DNA of 64,000 nt from Pseudevernia furfuracea. Its lineage: Eukaryota > Ascomycota > Lecanoromycetes > Lecanorales > Parmeliaceae. Numbering within the stretch: position 1 is the first letter of the stretch; every line of letters begins with the position of its first letter. The stretch is from positions 868,001 to 932,000 of the forward strand of contig JAIUPT010000010.1 in the NCBI GenBank assembly GCA_022315425.1, written 5' to 3'. Of the stretch, positions 12,440 to 23,578 are shown in pieces. The translations under genes were made by a program, and so were the position numbers. The notes under the pieces were generated by a model. The model did not search any database, was not told where the DNA came from, and saw nothing but the letters and a program-made list of their open reading frames with translations.

Positions 12440-13240
12440 TATCGACGTAAGGTCAGATTACTTCGTCTCTTACATTATCTCGTTCTTATTCTCTTAATCT
12501 CTCTCGTTATTATTCTTATTCTCGTTCTTCTCGTCGTCCGCATTAACTCTCTAAATAATGATATTTATATTCAGTTTCTTCAACTCCCTAGCCCTAGCTG
12601 CGACGAATTCGATAAAAGAGGCGACGAAAGACGTCGAGAAAGCGAGAGTCTCGTCAAGGAAAGACGATTCGAAGACGTCGACCTCGTCGACGAGAGCCTC
12701 GTTCTCTCAGTCATTATCGTTATTGTTTTTATTATTGTGATCGTCGTTATCTTCGTTGTCGTTACGATTGTTATCGTCTTCGTTATTACTATCGTTAAAA
12801 GACGACGAAGAGAAGTCTAATGAAGAAGAGAGAGAGATTAAATTAAGCGACGAAAGATTCGTTTAAAAGTAACGTTAACATGATTAGAGCGTGATGTTAA
12901 CGAACTCGAAGCACATATCGAAAAGCGTATAATATTATATATATCTTGAAGGGTCTTCGACAAATTGCGTAGGATCCTAGTCTGATCTAGAATCGTCGTC
13001 AACATGTCGAGCTTCTTATGCTCATCTAAACGATTTTGCACTCGTTAATGCGCTGAGAACAACTTATCGAATCGTTTAACTTGACGTATTAACGTCGCAC
13101 GACTGACGTAGTTATAATAATACGAGTCTCAGCGACGTCGTATCGATCGAGCGTATCTGACTCGAAGACGAAACACGTTATTCGCGAACGTTCGAACCGC
13201 GGCAATTGCTGAAATCTATCAGTACTTCGATTAACTCATA
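12440..13240 (-). pseudogene. Antisense accessory ORF of the Ty3 element, function unknown
   Basis: Downstream of the chromodomain the minus strand reads as protein for about 250 codons with few stops. From 13200 it gives basic, Tyr-rich sequence, then RQVKRFDKLFSAH and NRLDEHKKLDMLTTILDQTR near 13040-12960. An Asn/Asp-rich acidic run and VDEVDVFESSFLDE follow near 12700-12650. The related Ty3 fragment retains the counterpart at 36852-37076, including IDEINVFESSF after an Asn-rich run. Conservation of this peptide in two RIP-mutated copies supports a real antisense gene. I recognise no domain; the composition suggests a soluble, partly disordered protein. Confidence 0.45.
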
Positions 13241-14021
13241 TTTTGTTTACGCTATTAATGCGTTTCGAATAGAAATATATATAGTCACGCAGTTGACTTT
13301 CCCCTTCGCATAATTATTATATCGTGTCAAATTATTGTCTTCGCTATCGAACTTGTTATTATATAATTCTACGTCGTGCTCTTAAGCATAACGCGCACAA
13401 CGACAACACGAATTTTTTAAGAGACGCTTCACTATACGAGTGAATCGTACGACAAGCGTCGCGAAGACGGGCTGAAAGCGTGTTAATAACGTATACGAAA
13501 ATCGAGAAGCTTAGACTTACGACTAATAATGTAAGAATCGAGAGAACAATTGAAGCTGTTATAATCAAATAGATAATACGATAATATTTAGTGTATGTGT
13601 AAGAAGTATAATATCTACGTTTAATAACTGTGAATTAAAATAGAGAGAAGTGTGTTTTATAGAAAACAAAAAGTTTAAAAAAACAAACTTATACACAACT
13701 TACGGCTAGCGCATAGCAATTATTCACGTCGCGCATTTATAACGACGACGACGCGATCACGCGACTCACGACTCAAACAATAAGGGACATTAATAACGTC
13801 GACAAACTTCACGTCGTTTACGATTATACGAACATTTTTATTCTTATGCGTAAGGCGCAGAGATATCACAATCTACGCATTTCAAATTGAGATTTATAAT
13901 GTTAGCGCGAAGCTGATCTGAAAGAACTCTTTTTCTTATGTTCTCTCTGAGATTTAAAGAATTTTAATGAGTCTATTTAGAGCAATAAATTCGAGAACGA
14001 ATTCTTAAAGAGAGAAGATCA

Positions 14022-14288
14022 TGTTAACAGCGAGATCAAGAGAATAGCTATCGTATAAGTTCGAGAATTGTCGAGCGTAATCGAATCGCTTGATATACGC
14101 ATGTCAAGCGAATTCTTGACGTGAGAAGCTTAAGAGGGTCATGTCTCGAAGTTTCTTATTTTTCTTTCTTAAGAATTAGTCTTACTATTAGATATACTAT
14201 ACGCAATATATATATCTTCGCTAAGTTCACATTGCTACACAATTCTAGTCTGTCTATATATATCTATATTATATAAGTCAGTCTAACA
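14022..14288 (+). repeat. 3' LTR of the Ty3 element
   Basis: It is 267 bp long, pairs with 6747-7013, and is followed by the GATAT duplication. It holds more A/T at variable sites than the 5' LTR. Confidence 0.9.
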
Positions 14289-14293
14289 GATAT

Positions 14294-16038
14294 ATTCTTA
14301 ATAGAGCCTCTTCTTAATATCGATTATATTCTTATTAACATCTTTCTTATTAGTTAATTAATCTTTTATCTTCGATATAGTAGCAATAGACTATTCTATT
14401 ACTTTCGATATATTTATAATAAACTATTCTATCGTTGAAAAAACTTAATATCTTAATAAACTTAAGAAAGATTCAATAAGAAACTTGCTTGATATTCACG
14501 TAAGCATATATACTCTCTCTTTGTGATTTGCTTTGAGTATATTCTTTTTATTAACATAAAGATAAATGAAGTTAATATCAAATCGATCTTTGAGTTTTAA
14601 TATATAAAGTCTTGTATATAATAGTAAATTCGCTTCTAAATTAGAAACATAATAGACACGCTTGATATCTATAAGTCTTTCTTTTCGACTTCGTAAGACT
14701 ATCGTTCTTATTTAATCTATATATAATTCTTTTTCTTCAATCTTGATTATACGTCTTCTTATTCGAGTGAGTCATTAAAGAGATTAAATTTATTAATTAT
14801 ATAAAATGACGCGTCTATATTAGTTATTCACGTAAAGAGTTTAAGCTTACTTGTTACTTTCTAAGTAATATAAGCAATTTTCTCGTTCTTATTAATCGAA
14901 GTATTAGAGATATTCGACTTCGCTTCGTAGATCTTTTGAGATCTCTTTTTCTTAAAATTCGAGTTTTTGACGAAAGAGACTTTCTTCTTTATAGTCTTTT
15001 TATTCTTTAAAATTTAAATAATCTTCTTTATCTTTTTAAAGATCTCATATTCTTAAAATAAGTAATTCTCGTTATTATATATAAAGTATTAACGTAGCTT
15101 GCGAAAAGACGTTCGATTATATTAAGACTTCGAGAATCGATTTATCGAACGTGATAAAGAAGAACGATTGATCTTGAATATAATTAACTGCGAAGTTGAT
15201 CGCTAACGACTGTTTTATGAACGACGAGCATATATATCTATTTCGTAATAATTTCTCAACGTATCTTTTATCTCTTATAGAATTCGAAGTGTCTTATTCT
15301 CGTTCTTTTTCTTATTCGACTTTAAAACTATAACGATAATATTATATTTAGTTAAAAGATAATCGTAAAGTCTGTATAGTAGTTCTTCGATATTATAGAC
15401 TTCGATCAACGATAACTTAATTATAATAATATAGTTGCGAATTTTATGTAGTGCGATTCATATATCTTATATAGATTAATCTTTCTTCTTTTCGTAATTA
15501 ATAAACTTCTTCTACTTGATAGTCACTATCTACTTTCGACTATTCTTATATTTAATAAATAATGTATCTTACTGATCTTTTATAGTGACCTTGTTAATAA
15601 TAAGTATCAAGTCGATTTGATTCGTCTCAAGAAGAAGAATTTTCTTGATTAATTCGTTAAGCTTATCAAATTCAGCTCTATTCTTCGAATATAATTATAG
15701 ATGTTAATATCTAATTTGTTTAATAATGTAGATTTCGTCTTTTACTTGCAATTTGATCTTAATAAAAACGAATTATTTTTCGTAATTGATAAAGAAGAGA
15801 ATTAGAATCTTATTAAATTTATAAAAAAAATTTATAATAATTATATACGTATAATTATTTAATATGAGTCATATATTATTCTCGATAGACTTATAACACG
15901 ATGTTATTATCTTGATAGACTTTCGATATTATCTCAGATAGACTTCTCTTTGTTCTCGATAAATTATAGATGTTAATAACGACGTGTAGAAGTGTAGACA
16001 GTGACACAATAACGATAGACACTATTGAACTCATAACC
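14294..16038 (-). mobile_element. 5' part of the minus-strand copia element, heavily RIP-mutated
   Basis: This is the continuation of the copia body interrupted by the Ty3 insertion and should hold gag, protease and integrase. I can read no reliable motif through the stops. Its right end, 16027-16038 (minus strand GGTTATGAGTTC), is the primer binding site next to the LTR. Confidence 0.6.
16027..16038 (-). other. Half-tRNA(iMet) primer binding site, RIP-mutated
   Basis: The minus strand reads GGTTATGAGTTC directly after the LTR end ATTCAACA. The intact version GGTTATGAGCCC at 26086 is complementary to the anticodon stem-loop of initiator tRNA-Met. The two mismatched positions are C-to-T. Confidence 0.7.
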
Positions 16039-16171
16039 TGTTGAATAATATAGATACTATTAACTGTATTGGCTAGACTGAAGACCTATAGATAGTATCT
16101 ACAGGAGAGTAGATGTCACACTAGTGCCAAGCCACTAGTCCGAATAGGGCTGACTGCCATGGTTTTCAACA
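16039..16171 (-). repeat. Copia LTR, right copy (5' LTR of the minus-strand element)
   Basis: The 133-bp copy has perfect TGTTGAA/TTCAACA ends and far fewer transitions than the left copy. It marks the boundary between the AT-rich block and the first gene island. Confidence 0.85.
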
Positions 16172-16176
16172 TAATC

Positions 16177-16979
16177 CATAGAAGCCTTCTGCAGAAGGGT
16201 ATACCCCTCCGTGCCAAGGAGCTATGCTATATATGGCTAGTCGCAACATCAGGCCACACCTTCCCACTCAGGGTACTGCCTCGCGTCCCCCTCCTCCCCT
16301 CCAGCTCTCTGAACCCTCTCACTTCCTTCCGGTGCACTGGATTTTAAATGGAGTCCAAAGGCTTCTGGTCTCTTCGTTTCCATCCTCTTGTGTCCTTTCT
16401 CCTCTGCCCTGCTCTTAGTGCCCACCTTCAACGATAGGCCTTTCTGCAAACCAGGATGTGTATCTCTGAAATATGTGAATGCCCAATGGCTGAATGCTAC
16501 GACGGATATGCCGACTTTGGCATTGACTCCGACGCTTTCGATGCGGACACGTCGGACCTGAAGTAGGAGCAGCTCGAATGAGGACCTGAGGAGGCACAAT
16601 CAGATCTAGTATCTATTCAAATGCTACAACCGGTTGGGTTATTCCATTGTTTCATACAGCGAATAGTTGATGTATGCACAGAGTCAGTACGTTCCATCAT
16701 ATCTAGACAAGGCACTCTAGTAACCACACCATGATCTTCCCAAATACATGGTTTCAACACTTGTGCCACCCCCCAAGCTTGAATTTCTACCTCCTACTCA
16801 TTCGAACATAACTATCGTCACATCCATCCACACACAACCTGTCCATGTATCATTCCAACCATCAATCATGAATCATTACTTCATCGATGCCAGCGATGTT
16901 AGAAAGTGTTGCAAATCGAAGATGTTGTGGCATGTCCCTGTCGTTTTGGAACAACATAAGATAGCAGCCGCTAGATTAT
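16177..16979. other. Intergenic DNA at the island edge; possible broken small secreted protein
   Basis: Composition turns normal immediately after the LTR. A plus-strand frame from ATG 16348 gives a short hydrophobic start (VSFLLCPALSA), then TAG at 16435, then continues in the same frame through CISEICECPMAECYDGYADF to TAG at 16564. It could be a small Cys-containing secreted protein killed by a CAG-to-TAG change, but nothing independent supports that. The remainder is probably the 3' flank of the kinase gene, which ends at 16980. Confidence 0.3.
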
Positions 16980-19877
16980 TTAGGTCGGATCATCATCGTA
17001 CCAGTCGTTGAGAGCACCTAGCAGCTGCTTCCAGACGTTGCCACTCCAGTAGGTATGATCCACGATATCCCTTAATTTCGCAAACAGCTTGTCAGTCAAT
17101 CGACAATGGAAGCAGATATATAGTCAACTTACATGCCAATGGCCTTAAGACCAAGACCGTGGTCTAGTTCATCAAGCTTATTTATATTCGCTTGGTCATT
17201 TCCAAACCGGATGAATTGGATAGCAACATGTTCCTTGGGACAACTTTTGGCAATCATTTTTTGAACCAGGTCCTTGAGGAATCCTCCAACATCAGTGGGT
17301 TGCCATTTAGCGTCCGTCAAAACATAAACGCTCAGTGGCCTTTGCGCTTGGGGATGAGGTTGACGTCCAAATAGCGGCTTCGGTGGGTAAATCAATGTAC
17401 CAAATTTGTTTATATGCTCTTGCAATACATTCTGTAGCCTTCCTCGCATGTCTGATATCCCTACGTAGGGCATTTGGTATATCGAGCTCGAGAGTTTCGA
17501 AGATTTCTGCGAATTGACCTTAGTCAAAGTCTGGGTATAATAGATGTCGAGGCCGTCTTCGTCTGACTTCTTTAACATGTATGCCAACAATGAAATGACG
17601 CGTTCTACATCTTTTTTGTACTGCCCCATCGTGGCTGAGTTGTCAATCAGAAAGATCTAGAGCCATCTGTTAGCGAGCCCCAGTCTGGGAAGGACATTAC
17701 ACACATGATCTCTCTGATTTACAGAGGTCAGATTTTCTTCTCCAGGCAAAATGGCCAGTCCACCTTTTTTCTTCTTCTTTTTCCATTCATGACCTTGATC
17801 GATGGATAGAGCGGGTCGTACCGGCTCCTCTTGACGCTCTAGTACATGCTGCTGCGGAGAATTCTCATGAGTGTTGGCAGCGGTTGAAGGAGGGGTTGAT
17901 GGTTGAGACACGACATATGCGCCTTGTCCACCGTTTTGTGAGCTTTCTATAGCATCAATGCTGCGGGGTTTACTGCTTTGGCTTGTTGACTTATGGTGAT
18001 TCCTATAGGGAGACGATTGCTGTCTCGAAGACGGAGACAACGGCGGAGAGTCGTCATTGGGTGGGGGAGGTCCCCGCAGTGACCATTCTCTCTCCGCTCG
18101 TGAGCGGTGATGTTCGTTTGGGACTTTAGGGGGGCTCCTAGTCCTAATCGTGGCTTCGTTGGAATTGATAAGCTCGCCGTTAGTGTTCCCCACAAGCCCA
18201 GCCACAGAGACACCGAATCTCTTTTCGGCGTCTTTTATGATTCGCTTTGACTTTTCGAAAATCAACTTAGCGGTGGGCCGAGTTTCATGCTGTAGCATGT
18301 CAACAACAAGTCGGTCCAATACTGATCGAGTGACATGGTCCTTGGTAAAAAATTTCCCGAGGATGTCTTGATGTACGCCGTCGACAGCATCGAGAAGATT
18401 GCCATCAAAGTGAAAGGTGCGTTCACCCTCATCACCTCCTTTGTCTTCTATTTCCACGCTTCGCTGACGCCTGTATTCGACAACTCTCTTCCAGCCGTGA
18501 TGAGCCCAAACCGATACTTCGCTAAACACACAGCCAACGGACCATATGTCGACGGCGGGTGTGACTTGTAAGGGGGAAGATTCAGTATCTACATGAGATC
18601 TGAAGGTCTCCGGTGCACCTAAGCACTCGTCAGTCAAGTTTGAGAAGGCAAGTTCGAATGTTCCAGGTACCATATGCGCGAGTACCAAAGGCATCCAAGT
18701 CTGAGGGATCATCAGCTTGGGAGACGCTGGGTTTGAAGTGAGTGAGTCCCAGGTCTGCGATCTTGAAATCACAGTCATATGGTGATGATGAGTTGCCACT
18801 AAATACTAATATATTGGCTGGTTTAACGTCTTGATGCCATCTGTTACCAAAAATGTTAGCCACGGTTCATATCAAAGTGGGCACAGTGCAAACCCATTTA
18901 GGATTTGGGATGCCGAGCTGTCATTCCCGATCTTGCCATGAATTGTCATTATACCATGGGTGATATCAAAAAGCCTATCCCAGAAGAGTAAGCTATCTTC
19001 AATTGTTGAAGGCGAATCCGTGTTTCTCATGAAAGTCTCTAGCGTTCCTTGATCTGCATAATCTAAGATGATGTTGTATGAGTTGCCATGAATGAAGCCA
19101 CCATAGTAGGCGATGATGTGAGGAGATGGCTTCCCCGCCCATCTCAGTTTCATGTATGCGTCACGCTCAGCTTTGTAGTTTTCTTCAGCCTCTGCAGGTC
19201 GATAAGTCTTCAGGACAAATGTGTTCTTGTGCTGGCGGCGGCAAATCTGCTCCAATTCAGCTGATTGAGAGGTTATTGTGCATAAAAATTGAGCGTACCG
19301 GTATGACATGACCCCGTGGTCGTAGCGAATTGTATTCCTCATCAACTACAATTCTGTATATAATGGCGCTTCCCCCTTCTCCTATCTTCTTTTTACGTGT
19401 TATAGGTAGGATGTCCTCCTCTTTGAAGCCCTCATTCATGTTGTATTCGAGGTTCGAGGCGCAAAATTGCCATTGAGCCTTCTTGAATTCCTCGAATATG
19501 TCCGGCTTCGTGAAAGGAAAATCATCTGGCCGGGTGCGATATGGCAATTTTGTGTCCCGTAAGGATTTGTGTCGCTGGAAATGGTGAATCATTCCTCCTT
19601 CATTAATGCACAGAAGTGTTGCGAAAGATTGCAGATAATGTTCCCGCACGTAACTCGCCTCTACGGCCGGTCTCTCGTGGCTAGCGAGCACGGCGTCCAG
19701 TAGGTTCTCAACTTGACGAGGTCTCTCGAAGTATTTTTCTAGATTCGATCGGGATACAAAGGGGCATATCGTCTCAAAATCAGGGCCCCCAATACCTGGC
19801 AATTGCGCTTCTGAAGACTGCCTCCATGTATGGAAGGCTTGGAGGACATCGTTGTGTTGGGCGTGTGGGTCAACCAT
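16980..19877 (-). CDS. Protein kinase-vWA domain fusion protein (6 exons)
   Basis: The minus-strand exons are 19877-19299, 19246-18894, 18840-18671, 18618-17705, 17656-17133 and 17070-16980; phases join without a break to give 876 aa. ATG 19877 is the first in-frame Met. The kinase domain spans about residues 150-480: a glycine loop GEGGSA, the VLK lysine at about 206, a catalytic loop HQDVKPAN at 312 with Gln in place of the Arg of HRD, DLG in place of DFG, then AFGTRAYGAPE and DIWSVGCVF. A Ser/Pro/Gln-rich linker follows, including a KKKKKK run. A von Willebrand A domain starts at 673 with the metal-site motif IFLIDNSAT. The conserved tail is WKQLLGALNDWYDDD. The fusion resembles an uncharacterised fungal kinase family. 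A signalling role is inferred; target and pathway are unknown. No signal peptide or membrane helix is visible. Confidence 0.88.
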
Positions 19878-20791
19878 GATACGAGTACGGGCGCAAGATC
19901 GGCAGGCGATGGCATCGTCGAGTGGCACAAGGGGGCAGTATTTATGTAGGGATGGGTCGCAACTTGGTCATTGGATATACGCAAAACGGGTGCGACGGAT
20001 AAAAAGAAGTTATTGGAATAAGAAGGCAACAGGAGAAGGCGAAGCAGCTCAAGGCTGTGCATCTCCCCCCCTCCCAGCCCTCCTCGCTCTCGCTGGTCGA
20101 GGATTCTTGCCTACCGGGCTAATACTGAAAGGGATCTGACTCATTTCCTTAATACTGAACATTCACGAGTACCTATGCCCGTGGACCGAACAGAACCGAA
20201 AGGAACCCCGCCATCGAGGCTGACCCTGCAAGCCCCACCCTTAGTGCCACTTTTAGTTGCCAATCTTGGAAGGCGGGAAGGGTCGAACCTTCGATTTGCA
20301 CACTTGAGAGGCTGGCGTGGCTGTCAAAAAAATCTTATTAATTAATATGTAGGGGTGTAGGTAGGTAAACTTCCTTCGGCCTTTTGCCTACCTTACCTTA
20401 CCTAACGCGCGCCGCAATTTGATTGTGAGCACGTGTAACGCTTGCGATGCATGAGCCGAATACTCCCAGGCTTTCCAGGATTTTGTGCGGCTCGTGGAAT
20501 TTGTAGCCCCATACCTACTGTAATAATTGTAATAATGTAGTGTACGATACCTTAGGTACGAGTATGGTAGATGACAAGTTGTCGAGTCTGAGATCTCCAA
20601 GATAAGGTGCCTTATCTGCTAGGTACAAGTATTTAGGCACGCCCCATCTCTCTTGTTTCATTTCCACTTCCCACACACCCACTTCTCCCAATTCTGCATT
20701 TTCTTCCCCAAGGCAGATCTTCTTCGCTGACCAGCCCCACGTACTCTAACGGAAATATTTATTCGGCAAAGGCGTACTTTAAGCCTCAACC
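19878..20791. promoter_or_regulatory. Divergent intergenic region between the kinase and the small gene at 20792
   Basis: These 0.9 kb separate two divergent starts and must hold both promoters. I see a CT-rich, CCTTACCTTACCTAAC-like repeat at about 20385-20405 and pyrimidine-rich tracts at 20640-20710 shortly before the plus-strand start, a common fungal promoter feature. I recognise no gene and no defined binding site. Confidence 0.45.
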
Positions 20792-21117
20792 ATGCCTGAC
20801 TCGGTTTCTGCCAATGCCAAGTGGCAGTACGATTACGTCGATCATTATCGACTTGATGAGAAAATCATCAATAGCTTCCTTTGCCAAAAATGGGGTAACT
20901 ACAAATATTATGTCAAGGCACGTGGCTTTCATGCGAGTTCATGCCCATGGACGATCCACTGACTGGGCGCAGCTCAAGGGCGACGATTTTAGGTTCTGGG
21001 TGCCTCGGGCCCTCCACGACGTTGGCTTCATTCGATCCTCGAGAGCAGTCCTCCTTTTGACCATTGACGCAGGATGAGAAGAACGAGCTGATAAAGCTAC
21101 GCAAGCCAAAAACATAG
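20792..21117 (+). CDS. Small conserved fungal protein or truncated gene, GC-AG first intron
   Basis: ATG 20792 opens MPDSVSANAKWQYDYVDHYR. Joining 20792-20917, 20973-21020 and 21073-21117 gives 72 aa through YYVK/LKGDDFRFWVPRALHD/DEKNELIKLRKPKT and then TAG. Intron 1 starts AAG|GCACGT and ends GCAG with a CTGAC branch site, so it is GC-AG; intron 2 starts GT but is weak. After the TAG, a different frame reads RNDPVLRNASAERLSLPIPSE up to a GTACGTTGG donor-like site, which looks like lost C-terminal sequence. The gene may thus be truncated by a frameshift plus a stop. The aromatic-rich, charged sequence is reminiscent of small Leotiomycete hypothetical proteins. No function is known. Confidence 0.55.
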
Positions 21118-21462
21118 CCTAGCGAAATGACCCAGTACTCCGAAATGCCTCGGCTGAGCGTCTGAGCTTACCGATACCAAGCGAAGCTGCGCATGACCTT
21201 GTTTGTGAGCCTTTGGATGGCGAGGTACGTTGGTGCGAAAGGCGTTTGATTGGAGTTTGGTGGTAGGAGCGAGCACAGGCGCACAGCCTTATGATTTGAT
21301 TAGGCCGTGATCCCAGTCATCCGGCATTTTTGGGGTTATCAGCCCCTGTCTTGGGCTGCGCTGCGTCGAAGCCTGCCTTTACGGCCGATGAACATATAAT
21401 AATGTGGAAGATGCTCTCTTCAGCCATGACGCTTTGAATTCTCTAGACATCCTCTCTTAGAC
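21118..21462. other. Spacer before the CorA-like gene, holding out-of-frame relic sequence
   Basis: The first 110 bases look like former coding sequence of the preceding gene in a shifted frame. The remainder holds the promoter of the CorA-like gene, with a TATAATAATG-like stretch at about 21397. Confidence 0.4.
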
Positions 21463-23578
21463 ATGGCACCAATGGAAATCTCGCTGGCCTCGTACAATGA
21501 CGCCAAAAATTACCCTCAAAATGTAACTGATCGCACTCTTACCCCTTACGTCTTGGACGCCATTCGCCACCAATTAGATACGCAGGCGCCCCGATTATTT
21601 ACTGATGAGGCCCAATCAGCATTGGATTTTTTGGACTTAGGAAACGGCGCGGAAGGTGTGTCTAATGTCATCTTGAGGTGAAATGGCCTCAGCCTTAAAT
21701 GGGTTTCCAGATTTTTGGCCAAAGCGTATCAAAAATACTGAGCGCTTGAGAGCGCATTTGGGGATCCCTCCATCCCCAAAATCCAGTAGTCATCGATGCA
21801 GATTCCTGTGAGTAATATCTGAACTTCGGTCTCAAACCATTGCGACTGATAACGTGACTGTAGCTTTGTACATGCAGCTCATTCGAGGGACAAGCTGAAA
21901 ATCTCTCGAGAGATGCTTATGTTGTGCTTCACACACTTCCACGTTATGCCCGAATTCGTGGATTTCCTCTTTCCGTTTGGCTTTCAGTCATACGCACAAG
22001 ACTTCTACTTCAGTGGATTTCGTCAGAGAACAGAAATGGCAGAGCACATGCCAAGCACTGGCCTTAACGCTAGGCCGGCAGGAAAGAGGCTTCAACTCTG
22101 CTACAATCTGAAGTCGGTCGAGCCATCAGATTCCGATGGCTGGTCCATCCGCCATTGTGCTCTTCATCATTCGTTTGACTTTAAGGAGGTGCGGACAAGT
22201 TGGATCGTCATCAAAGGTGATGAGCTTATGAAACGACGGATAGAATCCGCGACCAGCGATAGGGGTCCTCACGGACCGTTAGACTTCAAGTCCATGGGCG
22301 GAGCCTTTAAGACATCATTGGAGACGCATCTAATCTTCTGCGACTGGTCAGCGGAGAATTGGCGATGGTACATTAATTTTCTTGAAGATAGATTCCAAAG
22401 CATGACACGAAGGACTTTCTCCGCGCCTGTTCATGTGCCATTTCTTCCTGCGGCGGTAGCCACGGACCAATTGACCTTAAAACCGCGGACCAATACTCAG
22501 AGAACCGACAGATCCACATTCCCAATGTTCTCGCGGACGTCGACACATAAGACCGAAAACGGGTCCCTTAAACCGGCTATGAAGCATCGAGCATCCGCTC
22601 CTCAAACGTACGAGAATCCAGATACTGGCGTTTCTCAGCCCTTGCCCCCAGATGAAGATGATGATGATGACGATGACGAGCCAGAGAGTCCGGCAAATCC
22701 GGACGACGTCAAAATCGAAGACGAAAACCGAGACTTTTCCTTTGGCAAATTGCGAAAAGTTCACAAAATTGCAGAGAAGGCCAATGAGGCTGCCTTGGTA
22801 CTAAAACAAAACGCCATTGTTCTTGCTCAATTGAAACAATACTACAGATCGATCTCAAGGCGCAATTATTTTCCAACAAACTCAGCAGAGAGCTGCCAGG
22901 ACGCTCTTGATGAGTTCGAGCTACGTATCGATGGACTAAAAAATGACATGCAGACGCAGATCTTGAGGCTTGAGACACTGCTCCGTCTCCTTGAAGACCG
23001 CAAGACTTTGGTAAAGCAGATCATGCACTCCAAATAATGAGCAAAGCTAAGAAAAGACTAGCTTCACAGTATTCTCGACTACCAAAACACTCAAACGAAC
23101 AAATACTCAACAAAAAGCATGTTCACGATGACACAAGACATGAATGACATCGCCCGCAAAACGAAGATCGAGACCGTTTCAATGAAGGTCATCACCCTTG
23201 TGACTTTATTCTTCTTGCCTGGAACCTTCATATCTGTTAGTCACACTATTCCGTCGGTAAGCCTCGTGTTGCACAGCACGACAATAACTCGTCCCTTTTG
23301 TCCTCGTCGTTCCTCAGCAAAAATCAAGACGCATTTGAAGCTGACTGCAAGGTTTCCCACTTTAGACGCTCATGAGCACCGAAATCTTCCAGTCAGACTA
23401 TACAGGGCCCCAGAGGCCCAATCCCTACGCCTATCTCAATCCTGTACAAATATACTTCGCCCTGAGCTTACCTCTTACCATCGTCACGCTGCTCTTCTGG
23501 GCTGGCTTCCACTTCTGGGAGATGCGTAATGAGAAGCAGAAGAAGAGGGACCATGAAGCTGCTGGTTGGCAGGTCTGA
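21463..23578 (+). CDS. CorA-like Mg2+ transporter family protein (5 exons)
   Basis: Exons 21463-21655, 21711-21807, 21864-23010, 23062-23235 and 23366-23578 join in phase to give 607 aa from ATG 21463. The large N-terminal part is soluble. It includes RDKLKISREM, FPFGFQSYAQDFYFSGFRQ and a conserved FCDWSAENWRWYINFLE block. An acidic DEDDDDDDDE run lies at about 350. A coiled region leads into the signature MNDIARKTKIETVSMKV, followed by two membrane helices (VITLVTLFFLPGTFIS and VQIYFALSLPLTIVTLLFWA). The arrangement, two C-terminal helices after a long cytoplasmic domain, is that of fungal CorA-like proteins. The GMN motif needed for Mg2+ transport in true CorA is not visible after helix 1, so transport itself is unproven. 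These proteins are common in accessory regions of fungal genomes. Confidence 0.85.

Larger units (their letters stand above)
6747..14288 (+). mobile_element. Full-length Ty3/gypsy chromovirus-type retrotransposon, GATAT duplication
   Basis: Two 267-bp LTRs (6747-7013 and 14022-14288) start TGTTA and end GTCTAACA. Both are flanked outside by GATAT (6742-6746 and 14289-14293), so the insertion is complete and entered the copia element. Inside, in order on the plus strand, are gag, a broken zinc knuckle, protease/reverse transcriptase, RNase H, integrase and a chromodomain-like tail; a further 1.8 kb before the 3' LTR carries an antisense frame. Stops and missense changes show RIP, but less than in the surrounding copia DNA, as expected for a later arrival. 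Confidence 0.9.
3917..16171 (-). mobile_element. Ty1/copia retrotransposon, minus strand, nested insertions, TAATC duplication
   Basis: Two 133-bp LTR copies bound the element (3917-4049 and 16039-16171). Both outer flanks carry TAATC (3912-3916 and 16172-16176), the 5-bp target duplication. Inside the right LTR on the minus strand lies GGTTATGAGTTC, a mutated half-tRNA(iMet) primer site. Next to the left LTR the minus strand reads GAGAAAGAG, a polypurine tract. Minus-strand pol relics at about 4800-6700 include YIDD reverse transcriptase and RNase H. Removing the Ty3 element and the 212-bp insertion leaves about 4.5 kb, a normal copia size. The coding part is destroyed by RIP. The outer two bases of the left LTR read CA where TG is expected. 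Confidence 0.8.

Noticed and set aside
16249..16599. 116-codon minus ORF
   Set aside because: Stop-free by composition only; no domain, no splice support, starts at a non-ATG-like context.
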